This document shows positions 34,901 through 46,800 of a DNA stretch of 64,000 bases, piece after piece. The translations under genes and the position numbers were made by a program. Position 1 is the first letter of the stretch. The number at the start of each line of letters is the position of its first letter. Under the pieces are notes generated by a model, which saw nothing but the letters and a program-made list of their open reading frames with translations, was not told the DNA's origin and made no database searches. Where the stretch lies: NCBI GenBank assembly GCA_025526935.1, contig JAHLKD010000070.1:242029-306028 (forward strand). The letters run 5' to 3'. This DNA is from Cladochytrium replicatum. Lineage: Eukaryota > Chytridiomycota > Chytridiomycetes > Cladochytriales > Cladochytriaceae.

Positions 34901-35158
34901 GAATCGGATGTCCGGAATCTCCGCACTGCGAATGAGAATATGTCCGAGCAAATCAGGACTCTGGACTCTGAATTGCAGTCTACCAAGGTGCTTTTAGATC
35001 GGTTGATGGTTGTTGCCAACTCGCGGGTTGTTTCCCCACAATCACCAACAAAGAGCACCGACATGCTTAACTCTCCCACCAGGTTCTCACCAAGACAGAA
35101 GCAGCCGGGAAATGAAGACTCAACTGCAACACAGAGCCTGGAAGGTTTAACCAGATAG
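28906..35158 (+). CDS. Fimbrin-like tandem CH-domain protein with a giant coiled-coil tail
   Basis: Proposed exons 28906-28972, 29067-29422, 29473-29913 and 29969-35158 give about 2,017 residues. The first splice is uncertain: GT at 28973 restores the frame, but a start inside the first intron (ATG in the frame reading MDLRVLKPLAVVLKVFN) is an alternative. CH1 (AAYVEWINSQLSNDVELSAY, GVLLSKLVNKSVPNTIDESR, LCLGLIWQVIKIGLL) is of the fimbrin/plastin kind. CH2 follows (EKVLLMWFNLRLEESECPKK, DSVCLSYLVNHLSPDNLKLQ, GNKNLNMAFVAVLYTAE). From about residue 290 to the end there are some 1,600 residues of heptad-rich coiled coil with only short breaks and a Ser/Pro tail (RVVSPQSPTKSTD). It should bind actin through the CH pair and act as a long tether or scaffold. 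Fimbrin proper has four CH domains and no such tail, so this is not fimbrin. Confidence 0.88.
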
Positions 35159-35622
35159 CATGTATTTTATTGCCGTAGGACAATCTTGTTTCTCACAAAA
35201 CATTAAAAATACACTGTGATGAGAAAATTCAGTGTTGTAGTAGAACATGTGGGAGAGTCCCATATGCTTAGTGCTGTGATATTGGTAAAGTTCCATTTAT
35301 CAACAATCCATTGTCACTGGTGTGGTTTGGACAGTTTGGCTGGGGGACGTAAGTCTGAAGGATAGCTTGTGAAGGGCTTACACCGTAAATTGGTTCAGCT
35401 GAACACTGGTGACAAAGAAAATAGTGTATCGAAGTTTGCAGTATAAACAACGACTGAGGATGACATTGAGCAAATTAAAGAACCAAAAAGCATCAGAGAA
35501 CACAACAGGTTGAAGCAACGAGGCAGGTAAAAGCACTGATAATGTTTCTCCACCTCAGTTCTTCCGGTGCGATTCCATGCGCCCCTCCATGCAATGGACA
35601 CTCGAACCAGACCAGGAGCGAC
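35159..35622. other. Convergent intergenic region
   Basis: Between the stop codons of the coiled-coil gene (plus) and the Rab8 gene (minus). Contains AATAAA-like words. No gene seen. Confidence 0.5.
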
Positions 35623-36605
<983 letters not shown>

Positions 36606-36940
36606 GATGGAAGCAATCTAATATACAACGGCTAATATGTTGTGACAGTGATCGGCATGAAGACGAGGTGGCCAAATTCAACGGTCAGCAACCATGAACT
36701 ACGACGCAGAGATGCGGAAATAACGCTACCCACCACTATTCAATGTAATGCGCTGGTCGATTCGTGGTGAGAGGAACGACAAGGCGGACGAATGTCAGTC
36801 GCGTGTGAGTGGGTAGGTGCCGCGTAGCAACTATTAAATTTGGTAGTGGAATCGGAATCTCTATTTCTTAACAGCAGAACGACAATTGACATAAGAGAAA
36901 TAAGCTATCATTGACTCAGATGATATCCCCTTCTATAATA
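36606..36940. other. Intergenic
   Basis: Promoter side of the Rab8 gene and 3' side of the AP180-type gene. No gene seen. Confidence 0.5.
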
Positions 36941-38737
36941 TTACCCAAAATTGTTTTGTTGCAACAACGGATTATTGGATGGCACAGGCATACTGACTGA
37001 TCTTTGTTGCTGTTGTTGTATTTGAACAGCTGCAAACGGATTTGTGTTGGCAACGTTATTTAATCCCGGGTACGCTCCACTAGCAGGAAATGTCCCGCCT
37101 CTAATCGATGCCTTGGAAAGTGTCCCGAAAGGATCGATTAAGGCTGGAGGTGCGGAAGGCGTCTTGGCCATCGGTAGTGAGTTGACACGCATTGTAGAAC
37201 TGGGAAATGAAGGCGCAATCTCAGAAGCTGTACCAGCGCCGGAGGAAAATACTGCCAGGTTCGAGAATACATTCTCTGGCGTGAAGTCGATGGTGTTAAA
37301 ATTGGGTTGAGGTGACGACGCTGGCAGTTGGAGACCATTTTGGGATTGCAGTCCCGTCACTCCAGTTGCCATGAACGGGTTTATTGATGCAGCATTTCCA
37401 AATCGTGGTAGTAGCAGTTGATTTTGCTGAAGCTGTTGCTGCTGCTGAATTTGCTGTTGCAAGCGCATTTGTTGCTGTTGCTGCTGAAGCTGAAGCTGTT
37501 GTTGCATCTGTAGGTTTTGTGCTGCCATAAAATTTGCATTAATCGAGCCCTGGCCGAACGGATTGGTCTGAGGAAAGGGATTGCTGTTAAGACCAGACGT
37601 CCCGAAAGCCGCAAATCCATCAAACTGCTTCATGATATTCGCGTTGTTTTGTGAGATCACGTTCAACTGGTTCACTTCCTGGTTAATGCTTGTAAAGAAG
37701 TCAAAGGTGTCTGGGTTGGGTTGAGTCACTCGAGCTTTTGGTGCACTTTTGGTGGATGATGTTGTCGATGAAGGAGTAGCTGACCACGAAGTTGCTTTTG
37801 GTTTCTCTACTTCGCCATTTTCCCTGTCTTTGTAAGCCTGACGCTGAGCCTCAAAGTCTGGGCTTCGTAAATATTCGTCAAGGGCATTGGTAAGGGAAAG
37901 TGGAGCCTACAAAGCGAAGTATAAGCCAGACGTAAACCATCAGAGCAGAATAGCTTACGTGGTTAAAAGTTGGTATCTCAATGCCAAGCTGCCCCCTAAG
38001 GCTCTTGGCGGTATCAAAAAACTCAACAGCTTTCGTAGTCTGAGAAGCAAAGCGCTTGTAAATAGCAAGGGATTCGGTCGCCTCCTGCTTTGTCATCTCA
38101 AAGTATGAACCTTATATCTTTTTACATATCTTCAATGGACGAAATCCTTTTGTGTTTCGCGATACGAAACCACCTTTTCCTCGAGGTAAGCAGCATACAA
38201 GCGAATGTTCCTAAACTGCGAAGCACCTTACAGTTCCATTCATTAGCCACAGATATAACTCTCCTGGGGGAGGTTTACCCAGCGGATCTAGGCTCTTATC
38301 TCGAAGTCCAGTTACGTTAAGAATTCCATGGCTTGTAGCTAGGTGTTGGAAAACTCTATACACATCCCCCTCACGCATTAACATGTGAACGACTATAAGT
38401 GCCTTGAAAGTGACCTGAATAACATGAGTCAACATCCATCCAGGCATTCTGGTGTCCTTGCGCACACGCACCACCCAATGCGATTTCCGAATACGATAGT
38501 TTATGATTCGGAAGAGTTCGTTCACAACACCGGGCGAAAATGAAGAGGTCATCATGACTCCTAGGGATTAAGTCTTACGTTGACACATCGACAAATCAAC
38601 ACACCGTGCACATGCTTCGGCTTCAGTGGCTGAAGCTTTTTTGAAGTAGATTTGTTGACTGAGCGCTGTCTCGCAATTGTTAGGCCATTCTCAGTGTATC
38701 TCAGTAGCTTTCGGCACACCTCAAAGTCGCCAACCAT
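36941..38737 (-). CDS. ANTH-domain clathrin adaptor (AP180/CALM/Yap1801 type)
   Basis: Six exons (38605-38737, 38472-38560, 38279-38414, 38141-38226, 37959-38096, 36941-37906) give 515 residues. The ANTH domain is restored across introns: LQPLKPKHVHGVMMTSSFSP (the K-P-K-H phosphoinositide-binding motif), RIRKSHWVVTFKALIVVHML, MREGDVYRVFQHLATSHG, ASQFRNIRLYAAYLEEKVVS, TTKAVEFFDTAKSLRGQLG. After APLSLTNALDEYLRSPDFEA the protein is disordered, with a Gln-rich block and peptide motifs for endocytic partners: NPF several times (NSNPFPQTNPFGQ, INPFMATG, NTNPFAAVQ) for EH-domain proteins and DPF (IDPFGTL) for AP-2. It links PI(4,5)P2 membranes to clathrin during endocytosis. The start at 38737 places the PIP2 motif at about residue 40. 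Confidence 0.92.
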
Positions 38738-38751
38738 GATGGATGTCGATT

Positions 38752-38757
38752 CACGTG
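38752..38757. promoter_or_regulatory. CACGTG E-box upstream of the ANTH gene
   Basis: Perfect palindromic CACGTG, 15 bp upstream of the ANTH start codon at 38737. The same box precedes three other genes here. Confidence 0.35.
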
Positions 38758-38862
38758 ACCGCTCGAATGCCGAATGCCGAATAAAATTATATTCGGATGT
38801 TTAAAATCCACAATAAGTGAAAAACACAGAAAAACACAACGATAAAAATTCATGCACCGCTT

Positions 38863-40048
38863 TCACTTCTTGGATGCTGCATAGCGGGTAGCAACATCGC
38901 CCCAGTTCACCACATTCCAAATGGCCTTCAGATAGTCCGGGCGAACATTCTTGTACTGCAGATAGTATGCCTGAAGAAATATTGGAGCAATTAGTGACAG
39001 TTCGGCAGGTAGTTTCGGCTGCGCCTACATGTTCCCAAACGTCGACACCCAAGAGAGGGACGTGCGCTGCAAACCAACTTAGGGAAATGCCACATTCGTG
39101 GATAACATTGTATGATCCTACCGGTGAGTGGGTCTTGGTTGGAAGTAGTAACAATCTCCAACTGCTTGGTTGCTTTGTTAAGACCCTATTTCATTGATCA
39201 GTCCGATATCAGAGATAGTGTCACAATTAATATGCTCACAAGCCAACCCCAGCCGCTCCCTGAATTTGAAAGATTAAATGAAAGATCTCTACCATTATTC
39301 AAAGAAATCACCTTGAACAGATGTAGCTTGAGTGCTAAAGTTTGTGACGAACTTCTCGAACGACCCGAACTCCTCGTTAATGGCTTTGAGAAGCTCTCCT
39401 AAGGTAAGTGTGTTATTCAAACCAGTAACGAGATTGAGATCATGTGGAAATACTACCAGTCGGCTCTCCGCCTCCGCCATTCTTTGGTGGCGCCAAGTTC
39501 TTCCAGAAAATGCTAAATGCCGTCAATAATCAGATTCTTGAAGCAAAGAGTGATCCCGTTCAGGTATACCTGTGATTGATGTGACCTAATTTCAACAGAA
39601 ATCTATCAACGAACTTAATCACAAAGAACTAGTCAACATACCTCCTCCGTTGAACTTGAAAGCTTGCTGGAGAGAAACCTCCGCGATAACATCACTCTTC
39701 GCACGGGCTTCATGCAGTTTTTCTTCCGCCACGTTCAAGTTCGTGACGTAAGTTTGGTGGTGCTTGCTGTGATGAAGCTTCATGATATCGCCTTTTCAAA
39801 ATAAAGCGGATTGAAATGAATCACCAGTGACTAAACTTCATGCAAATAAATTACCTGAAATGAATGGTTCGAGCTGTTGTGGGTAAAATGTTTAGATCTA
39901 CGAATGAATCTTTAATTTAAGTTGAGCTTACGGCATCGTAGTCGTACGGAAGGTCAGGGAGGGTGTGTTTGGAAGCAAAAACAATCGGACGAGCAAAGGA
40001 TGCCTTCAGAAGAGATGGGGCCGGGCGAGATCGGATAATTCGAAGCAT
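38863..40048 (-). CDS. SOD2: Mitochondrial manganese superoxide dismutase
   Basis: Ten exons (39932-40048, 39855-39873, 39642-39791, 39570-39585, 39457-39512, 39313/39312-39398, 39240-39259, 39122-39185, 39029-39066, 38863-38970) give 224 residues. The N-terminus ([20 protein letters not shown]) is a mitochondrial presequence. The mature enzyme starts near [13 protein letters not shown]. Metal ligands are visible: first His of MKLHHSKHH (about 52), His of GGGHINHSIFW (about 100), Asp and His of [15 protein letters not shown] (about 185 and 189). Gln in TSVQGSGWGWLG (about 148) marks the Mn type. The end reads [18 protein letters not shown]. Three exons are only 16, 19 and 20 nt; the 16-nt one encodes GHINH and the 20-nt one GSGWGWL, so skipping either would destroy the active site. 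The ATG lies only 26 bp from that of the divergent SGF11 gene. Confidence 0.95.
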
Positions 40049-40074
40049 GTTGTGAGTAACACGTGACCAAGGGA
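40049..40074. promoter_or_regulatory. 26-bp divergent spacer between SOD2 and SGF11 start codons, with a CACGTG box
   Basis: The two ATGs point away from each other with only 26 bp between. A perfect CACGTG sits at 40060-40065, in the middle. Each gene's 5' UTR and core promoter must overlap the other gene's 5' end. Confidence 0.5.
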
Positions 40075-40862
40075 ATGGACAAGGACAAGGTTTGGCTTTG
40101 AAATGATCATCACATATTGAATTGCTTATCATGTTTCACACAGGAGAAAGAGTACCTTTTGGAAGTGCTAATAGATGAGTGTGCGTTGGAAGTAATTTAC
40201 GAAGCTCATCGTGAGAGCAAACTCGCAAATTCAATTTGTCAAGTTTGTTTGAAGAAGTGTGTCGCTTAATAATTCGGAGAGAGTGCACTAAATTTAAGAT
40301 GCAGGTGTCGAGGATTCGGTATGATTGGGATTGACTGTGCTTCGATTAAAAAGCTTACGAGACCCCACAGTCAACCAACCGGGTGTCGATATATTTGGAC
40401 AGAACTCGTCTCAGACAAATGGAGAAAAGTACGAGTGCAATAATTGCCACGAAAAGTATCCGGCAGTGAGATTTGCGCAACATCTTGAAAAGTGTTTGGG
40501 ATTCGGCCGAACAGCAACCCGAGCAAGGCGGCGAAACAAAGATACGAACAGTTATGCTGACCGTAACTCGTCTTCTCCGTTCGGAGATTCGGATACCGAT
40601 AAGGACAATAGAGGTTTGGCTTCATGACCGAGTTCCAGAGGAGTGGCTAACTTATCTTTTCCATTTAAAGGAAAGCGGAAGGTAACATACTATGGTATGT
40701 CGAAGAAATTCATTAATAAACCAGCGTAGGCATCGCCCCCTCTCAGGAAAGCAGTCGGAAAGAAGCTAAAAACAGGCATGTTGTATTGTACAGCCAAATG
40801 GCGTCACTCATTGTATTTCAGAGAAGGATGGTAATGACTCGGTCAAGGTCAAACCAGAATAG
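40075..40862 (+). CDS. SGF11: SAGA deubiquitinase-module subunit SGF11 (ATXN7L3-type)
   Basis: Proposed exons 40075-40089, 40144-40256, 40354-40613, 40671-40681, 40730-40775 and 40822-40862 give 161 residues. The N-terminal helix (MDKDK joined to EKEYLLEVLIDECALEVIYE) fits the part of Sgf11 that binds Sgf73/Sus1/Ubp8. A DPTVNQPGVDIFGQ segment follows. The SGF11 zinc finger is clear: YECNNCHEKYPAVRFAQHLE, with C-x2-C, then H-x3-C in HLEKCLG, followed by a basic GRTATRARRRN stretch that contacts the nucleosome acidic patch in the family. The C-terminus is basic then acidic (LRKAVGKKLKTEKDGNDSV). The 11-nt exon and the last intron (GC-AG, 40776-40821) are supported by frame. The second splice (40256 to 40354) is less certain. 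Its stop is 6 bp from the UBC1 stop. Confidence 0.8.
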
Positions 40863-40868
40863 TGTCTG

Positions 40869-41784
40869 TCAACCTGAAAGTAAAGCGTCAAGTGCTCTAT
40901 CTTCATCATTGTTGTGTTGTATCAGCGCCTGCCGAATTTGTGCCCGATCGAAACCCATCTCCAACAATTTCTTCAATTTAATCTCATCAACAGGGTCTTC
41001 ACCTGTGGTCGGTGCTCCTCCGTATATTTCGGCCCATTTTTTGGCCGTTCGATTAAATTCATCACGGTTTCGAATGAATACGCCTGCAACTTCAGCATCT
41101 TGAGGGTCAGAAGGGTTTGGGTCGGACATAAGCGATGAAAGCGATAACAGCTGTACAAATATTATAGAAACGAAGTTAACAACGAAATACACCAGAGGGA
41201 GAAATCTTACCATCGATTTCAAAGTAAATACTGGGGTCCAGTTGTCCTTAAGAATGTCCAGACAGATCGCACCTAATATTCGAGGTTAATACCGTTCCAG
41301 ATTCCTGTTACATTCCGACCTGTCTGTGAAGACACATTGGGGTGGTAAATCATTGTTTCGAACTTCACCTTTGGAGGCGTAAACGGATAATTATCTGGGA
41401 TCCTGATATCTTTATGCTATTCTCAGCTGAGAAAGGTTTGAATAGTTGTTGGTGAGACTTACCGACTGTGTATCTACCGCCTACTCAAATTGCCAAAATT
41501 GAAGTTTAGCGTATCGCCAACGATTCTCCCTAATTTCCCACCTTCATAAGGAGTTCTTTGAGAAAAAATTTAAAAATCAGTCCAGAAGGTTGGTCTTATT
41601 TCAGCTCACCCTGTCGGACCCGCGAAGATCCCCTTCAAGTGGTTCAAACTATCATTAACCCGTACGATCTCTACCTTGAAATCCTTGTCAGCTAGGCATT
41701 GGCGAATTTCTCTCTCCACTCCTGAGAAGCGATCAACTTTAAGAAAAGGCGAGAAATTGTCTTTGCATTCATACGAGCAGTCAT
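40869..41784 (-). CDS. UBC1: Ubiquitin-conjugating enzyme E2 with C-terminal UBA domain (UBC1/UBE2K)
   Basis: Seven exons (41775-41784, 41610-41736, 41542-41555, 41463-41480, 41320-41409, 41211-41272, 40869-41150) give 200 residues, the exact size of UBE2K. The UBC fold reads [80 protein letters not shown] (catalytic Cys about 90, HPN upstream), then [20 protein letters not shown]. The UBA domain ([32 protein letters not shown]) has the MGF loop and C-terminal LL. This E2 extends K48-linked chains for the proteasome. Exons of 10, 14 and 18 nt occur. The 10-nt first exon (MTA plus one base, followed by a 38-nt intron) is the weakest point of the model. Confidence 0.92.
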
Positions 41785-42069
41785 TTCTGTGCAGTGGAGT
41801 GGCTTGGAAAATTTATATCACCAAAGATATTAGCATGCAATAAATTCGATTCCATTATTCGAGGAATCCAACTATTTACTACGTTGTATTTACTATCGCC
41901 CAGCAGTACTTAACAGCAGAGTTCCAGTTGATATGCAGAATTGTGGCTTTGTGAATGCACAGCATCTGGAACAGGATGACCCATCCTTACACAACCCCAA
42001 AATTAAATTTAAGCAAGCAGCCACTCCCTTTCCACTCGACGCACAGTCAAGCACATACTAATATTGAGT
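41785..42069. other. Intergenic
   Basis: Divergent promoter region between UBC1 and the FN2-like gene. No gene seen. Confidence 0.45.
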
Positions 42070-43759
42070 ATGAACCTCAACATTCACAGTAAGTACACCA
42101 CACTGTATGTAATAGACTACTCCAACATATTCTTACACTCAACTCCAGAGTATTCGGAATGCGACCCAGCGCTTTCTTTCAAAGGTTATTACATTAAAGG
42201 TATGCGGTGTTTGCCAAGAACCTGTTTGATGGTCCTTTAAATTGAAATTCGCGCAAGGATGCACCAACGTGGAGAGCGAATCTGTTGCATGGTGCATGGG
42301 AAAGGAATCGCTAGTGCCGACTCACAACAAAGGAGACCGATGGTTCGTCTGCGACACAGACACGATTCCACCACGAATGGGTATCAACTCGCGAGGAGAA
42401 TATATGCGGTGCAAGGATTTCTACCTTGACGGACCCAACGACAATAACGAGACCTTCGCAGTCTGGGGTTGTTCGGCTCGGCTTCAGGACGGGGTTTTGA
42501 AGGGCGACCTGCAATGCGAGCTAGAAAACGGCGAAAGAGGGCTCTGCGTAGACGAATTCAGCTTGACACCAACTGAAGATCCTCAAGTTCCCGGCAGATT
42601 AATTGCAGCCCTGCCACCAACCGTCCCCCCTTCCGAATGTGCAAACACTTGGTCGTACAACGGTTTCACCTACATGGGCTGTACGAACACGGGATTTACC
42701 AATGGAGCGTGGTGGTGTGTACTTAAAAACGAACGGGCAGGTGCACCTATGCCAACTGAGAAAGGGGTTCGTTCCAATCATCTATGGGGATTATGCGACC
42801 TTGCTCAACCGCAAACATTCCATGGAGCGCTAGCAAACGGCACTATCGTCCCATGCGAGCAATTTTACCAAGCAGGACATCAGTTTGGAAGCAAAGTCGA
42901 AATGGGAGTGTCAGGATGCTTGGCTGCTCTGAATAGCCAAGGAGACCCATTGGGACCGCACATGTGTATTGCTCAAGGTAGCGACACGCTTATCCGATGC
43001 GTGCAGAGTGCGGAGAACTCCGTGGGCTGGGCTGATGATGAAGGGGTCGCGTTCGCTCAAACTATTCTGCCTTCTGACTGCGAGCCGTCGTACGAGATCG
43101 ATGCGGGCTACCTTATCCAAGGATGCTCAAACTATGGAACTGCTGGGGTTCCTTGGTGCTACAAGAGGGACGATGACGACCGAAGAACAAGAAGGCACGA
43201 CCCAGTGTCCGCAATCTGCGAGGTAAACAAAATGCCTCAATACTACGGAGTCAGCTCCAGCGGTGAAACTCTTCCCTGTTCAACAATGACGAATATCGGA
43301 CCAACGAGCGAAGGCAAATATTTCACCGTCTACGGCTGTTACCAAACCTCCGAGGATGCAGATGCGAATTCCCAAGATTTCCACTGCAAGTCTTCTGCTG
43401 GGGAAACTCTTCGCTGTCTCAAGTTGGAAGATAGCCCTGCGGTTCAAAGCTCATCGTTAGTGTGGGAGCCTGAATCATCCTGGACTACCACTTCGAGTCT
43501 TGGAGTCGGAGTTGCGGCGGTTGCAACAATCGTCGTTGTCATTGCCCTAGTGATTAATTGGCGATCCAGGAATCAAGTTGGATACACAGCGACCGCGAAA
43601 TCTGATCCAAACGAGGTTAGTTTCTGTCGTCTTTGTCAAACATCCGTTGACATCGTCCCATTGGTGCAGTCCGAGCTGGCTGTCGTTGGGGAAAATGATA
43701 AACTGTTCGAAAGAAATTCAGATACGATTTTTGATTCTGAGAGAGAGACAGAGGAATAG
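42070..43759 (+). CDS. Membrane protein with three FN2-like Cys modules alternating with a second Cys repeat
   Basis: Exons 42070-42088, 42149-42199 and 42258-43759 give 523 residues. Three modules share the pattern C-x(~9)-Y-x3-GC-(S/T)N ... WC ... C: ECDPALSFKGYYIKGCTN, ECANTWSYNGFTYMGCTNTG and DCEPSYEIDAGYLIQGCSNY, each followed by VAWC, GAWWC or GVPWC. This resembles fibronectin type II/kringle-like folds. Each is followed by a second type of unit (GINSRGEYMRCKDFYLDGP; GALANGTIVPCEQFYQAGHQ; GVSSSGETLPCSTMTNIGP) with an internal GC and a C-terminal LRC/IRC. A transmembrane helix (GVGVAAVATIVVVIALVI) and a short cytosolic tail end the protein. No signal peptide is visible, so a 5' exon may be missing. 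43616-43669 has GT...AG ends and is exactly 54 nt, so it may be an in-frame intron (505 residues if removed). Confidence 0.75.
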
Positions 43760-43894
43760 TCGAGGGTGTGAGTCGGAATTTGGTGTTTCACGTCTTTCTA
43801 ATTTGTTGTGATTGGAATGAAATACAAATTTGATCTCCCAAATTGACATAATCTGGAGTATTTTAGTGCATATTTACTTTCATAAGCTCATCCA
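43760..43894. other. Intergenic
   Basis: Short head-to-tail spacer before the dynein start codon. Nothing recognised. Confidence 0.5.
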
Positions 43895-46800
43895 ATGTCG
43901 AATGGCTCGGTGGGTCGATGGATTGCATGTTATACTGCATGATGCTTACACGATTTGCAGAGAGCACCTCAAACATGGGGACGTACATGGTCTCGAGAGA
44001 TTTCGTATGTTCCCCAAGACCCGATTCCTCTTGATTCTCCGCTGGCAACCTTCAACAAGCTACATGCCAAGATGCTCGGTGTTGACCAAGGTAAGCGTAA
44101 TCCTTTCGCGCCAAACGCCATCCTCCTGAGCTTCATCTAGGTGCGTCGAAACCGCCACTTCATCCGGTTGGATCAAAATTGGAGGGAAAGCTGCTTGCTG
44201 GTGGAGTCGCCTCTCAGATGTCACGCAAAGCCAGTACACAGCCTTCTCGAGACGTTCAGAAAGACAGGGGAATAAAGCGCGACCGTGAGTCGTTTCGGAA
44301 TGCCTTGGTGTATATGTTGATGTAAGTTGTTAAATTTGAAATCTGTCACACTACATTATTAAGGAAATGTGCGTTAGGCAAAATCCGTCCTCCTCAAGTC
44401 GCCCGGCAACTTCAGACCAAAGTGAAGCGGACAACGCCGATGCAGAAGCGGTGAAACCTCAGCAAGACAAAGATGTCATGGTAATAATCATACAATCAAA
44501 CATGGGACAATAGTTTTAATCACAAATCACAGCAACGCTACTACTACTACATTGCAAATGGAATTGATACAAATCGTGTGGCAGAAATGGAGGACAGGTG
44601 GCTCGAAAATGTTTTGAGGTTGCTTCCAGCAGTTTTGAAGTCAAGGCACCACCGAATCGTTCAAGTTCTTTCTGGTGAAATGCGTGATGACTACCATATG
44701 AGTGTAAAGAAAGCAATTGGTTCGTGATACAATTTCCTTGTCTCCTGTATTTACATCCCAGAGCAGTGGACTTTGTCTTGAAGGATCCCAGAGGGAAAAA
44801 CACTGATGGAGAGCACACAATAGAGTCAGCAGAAAGTTTTGTCAGGTAGTCATAAACTGAGAAATTCTTTCGTTTCTTATGTTCTTGTGCTTCAGGATAC
44901 GGTCCTCAACTCCTACATGGCAATTATTTTTTAGACATGCATATGATCATCTCCAGCGAAATCTGCTCCTCATCAACCCAACTGTTGTCGGAATATTCAA
45001 CCTATGGCACAAATTTTCAGATATACGATTGTTTGATGCTGATTCATTGCTCTTGCGATCAGGACCATTTGAGCTTCGTACCTTTAAATTATTGATGGCT
45101 CAAAAGTTTGAGAAAGCACACGAGCGCTTAATGACTACGTTAGTACCACCAAAAGGCATGATATACTTTCTGAAAATGTCCATACTTCCAGATGGTATCC
45201 TGCTATGTTGAACATTTTTTATCAGGGGAGCAAACGCAACGAGTGGACTTCAGTGCAACCTGAAAAAATGGGTTCTCTTTTCCAGATGGTTTCATTTATT
45301 ATGGGGAACCAGCTTCGCTATATTGTTGAACAGTCCATGTCTGATTATATCAAGCTGTTTGAAGCAAATCCTGGGAAGAACTATACCAATTTAAAGGGAT
45401 TAGAGAATGCTAAGCCAGTCAACTTTCTGGTGCGGCTCATGCTTGATGAAACAAAAGTGAAGTTCGAACCTTCATTGCAAGATATTCAGACAACAATTGA
45501 AGCTGTTTTTGACCAACTACTTGTTGCAGCCGATAAAGTTCCCAAGATTGAGACACAGCTGTTTTCCAATGGAACGTCTTCTGCTGCAAACAATCGAGCA
45601 AATATTGGTGTTGTAAAACCTGAGCAACGAATTAGGGTTGCCTTTGAAGAAACTTTTCCAGTTCTTGTACATAGGACTCGTGAAGGATTAAGGAAAAGCA
45701 TTAATCAGATGTTGCAACACCCTTCAATCTACTTGCAGGAATATGAAAAACATCGTCCTCTAATATCAAAAAGTATTGATGGAGACGTTACTGAATTCCT
45801 CAAAATTGATCATCCACAAGAAAAGCTGATGGAGGTTAGTGTGCATAATAATGTTGACACTCATGAACTAAAGAGCGTCAATCCTTAACAGGAGGTTAAG
45901 AAGTACCGACAACAAGCTACAAAAATGATTCTTTGTGCATATCCATTCATCGTCCACTTTCCTCTTGTCGAACTACATTGCGATGAATTTCTCCAAGATT
46001 TGTCAGGACGAGCAATATCATTAGCTGGAAGGATTATGGATAAGATGGCCTTGCAAAGAAAAGTTCATAGTGAAGGGTAACCACCTGATAATTAAGCGTG
46101 TTTTACACTCAAGTATCAAAATTAGAATCATCAAGTCTTTCGAAGAAATTGCTGCTAAAATTGTTACAACTCCTAATACCGTTGAAGAAATGGTTGAACT
46201 GCAAAAGTTTGTCGAGCGGGCAAGAAATGCTGACATGCAAACCCTTGAGGAACAAGTCGAAGAATCCAAAAAGAGGTACTAAAATATGCGAGATTTGGTT
46301 TTCAAATGCTTACAGACTTATAAGGCTAAATTTTATGATAACCTATTCAGAATTGAAAAAAGAAGACTATGAGTTGAACACTACATTATTCACTTGGCTG
46401 CAGCATATACAGCCAATATTTGTAGAGAGTGATACAATTTTGCAGAATTCACGTGAATCAAACCAGGAAGATATAAAGTCAAGACGCGAGAAAATCTCAT
46501 TAGAGCTTGATGGATATGCAAAGCAGCTTGAAGAATATCATACATTTGGCGATTATGCTGACATAAGTAGATATCTCAAAACAGCACAAAAATTGCAAGC
46601 ACGCCTTGATTCAGTGCGTGAAAGGATTCAGCAGTTCAATTATGAAGAAGATTTACTTGGATGGAGTGCAACAACCTTCCCACTTCTTGAAGAAACTTCA
46701 CAGGCTCTTGCACCATTTCTTTCACTCTATCAGACTTCAGTTGACTTCCAGCGATGCTATCACACGTGGATGTCAGGTTCATTTCTCAAACTTGATCCTG

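Noticed and set aside
38211-38278. Read-through of the ANTH exon (GKPPPGELYLWLMNGT)
   Set aside because: It is intron sequence. Splicing 38279 to 38226 restores the conserved ASQFRNIRLYAAYLEE.
45139-45191. Coding read-through or a GC donor at the dynein exon 7 end
   Set aside because: The GT at 45139 and AG at 45191 restore the conserved [15 protein letters not shown] of dynein heavy chains. The other options lose frame.
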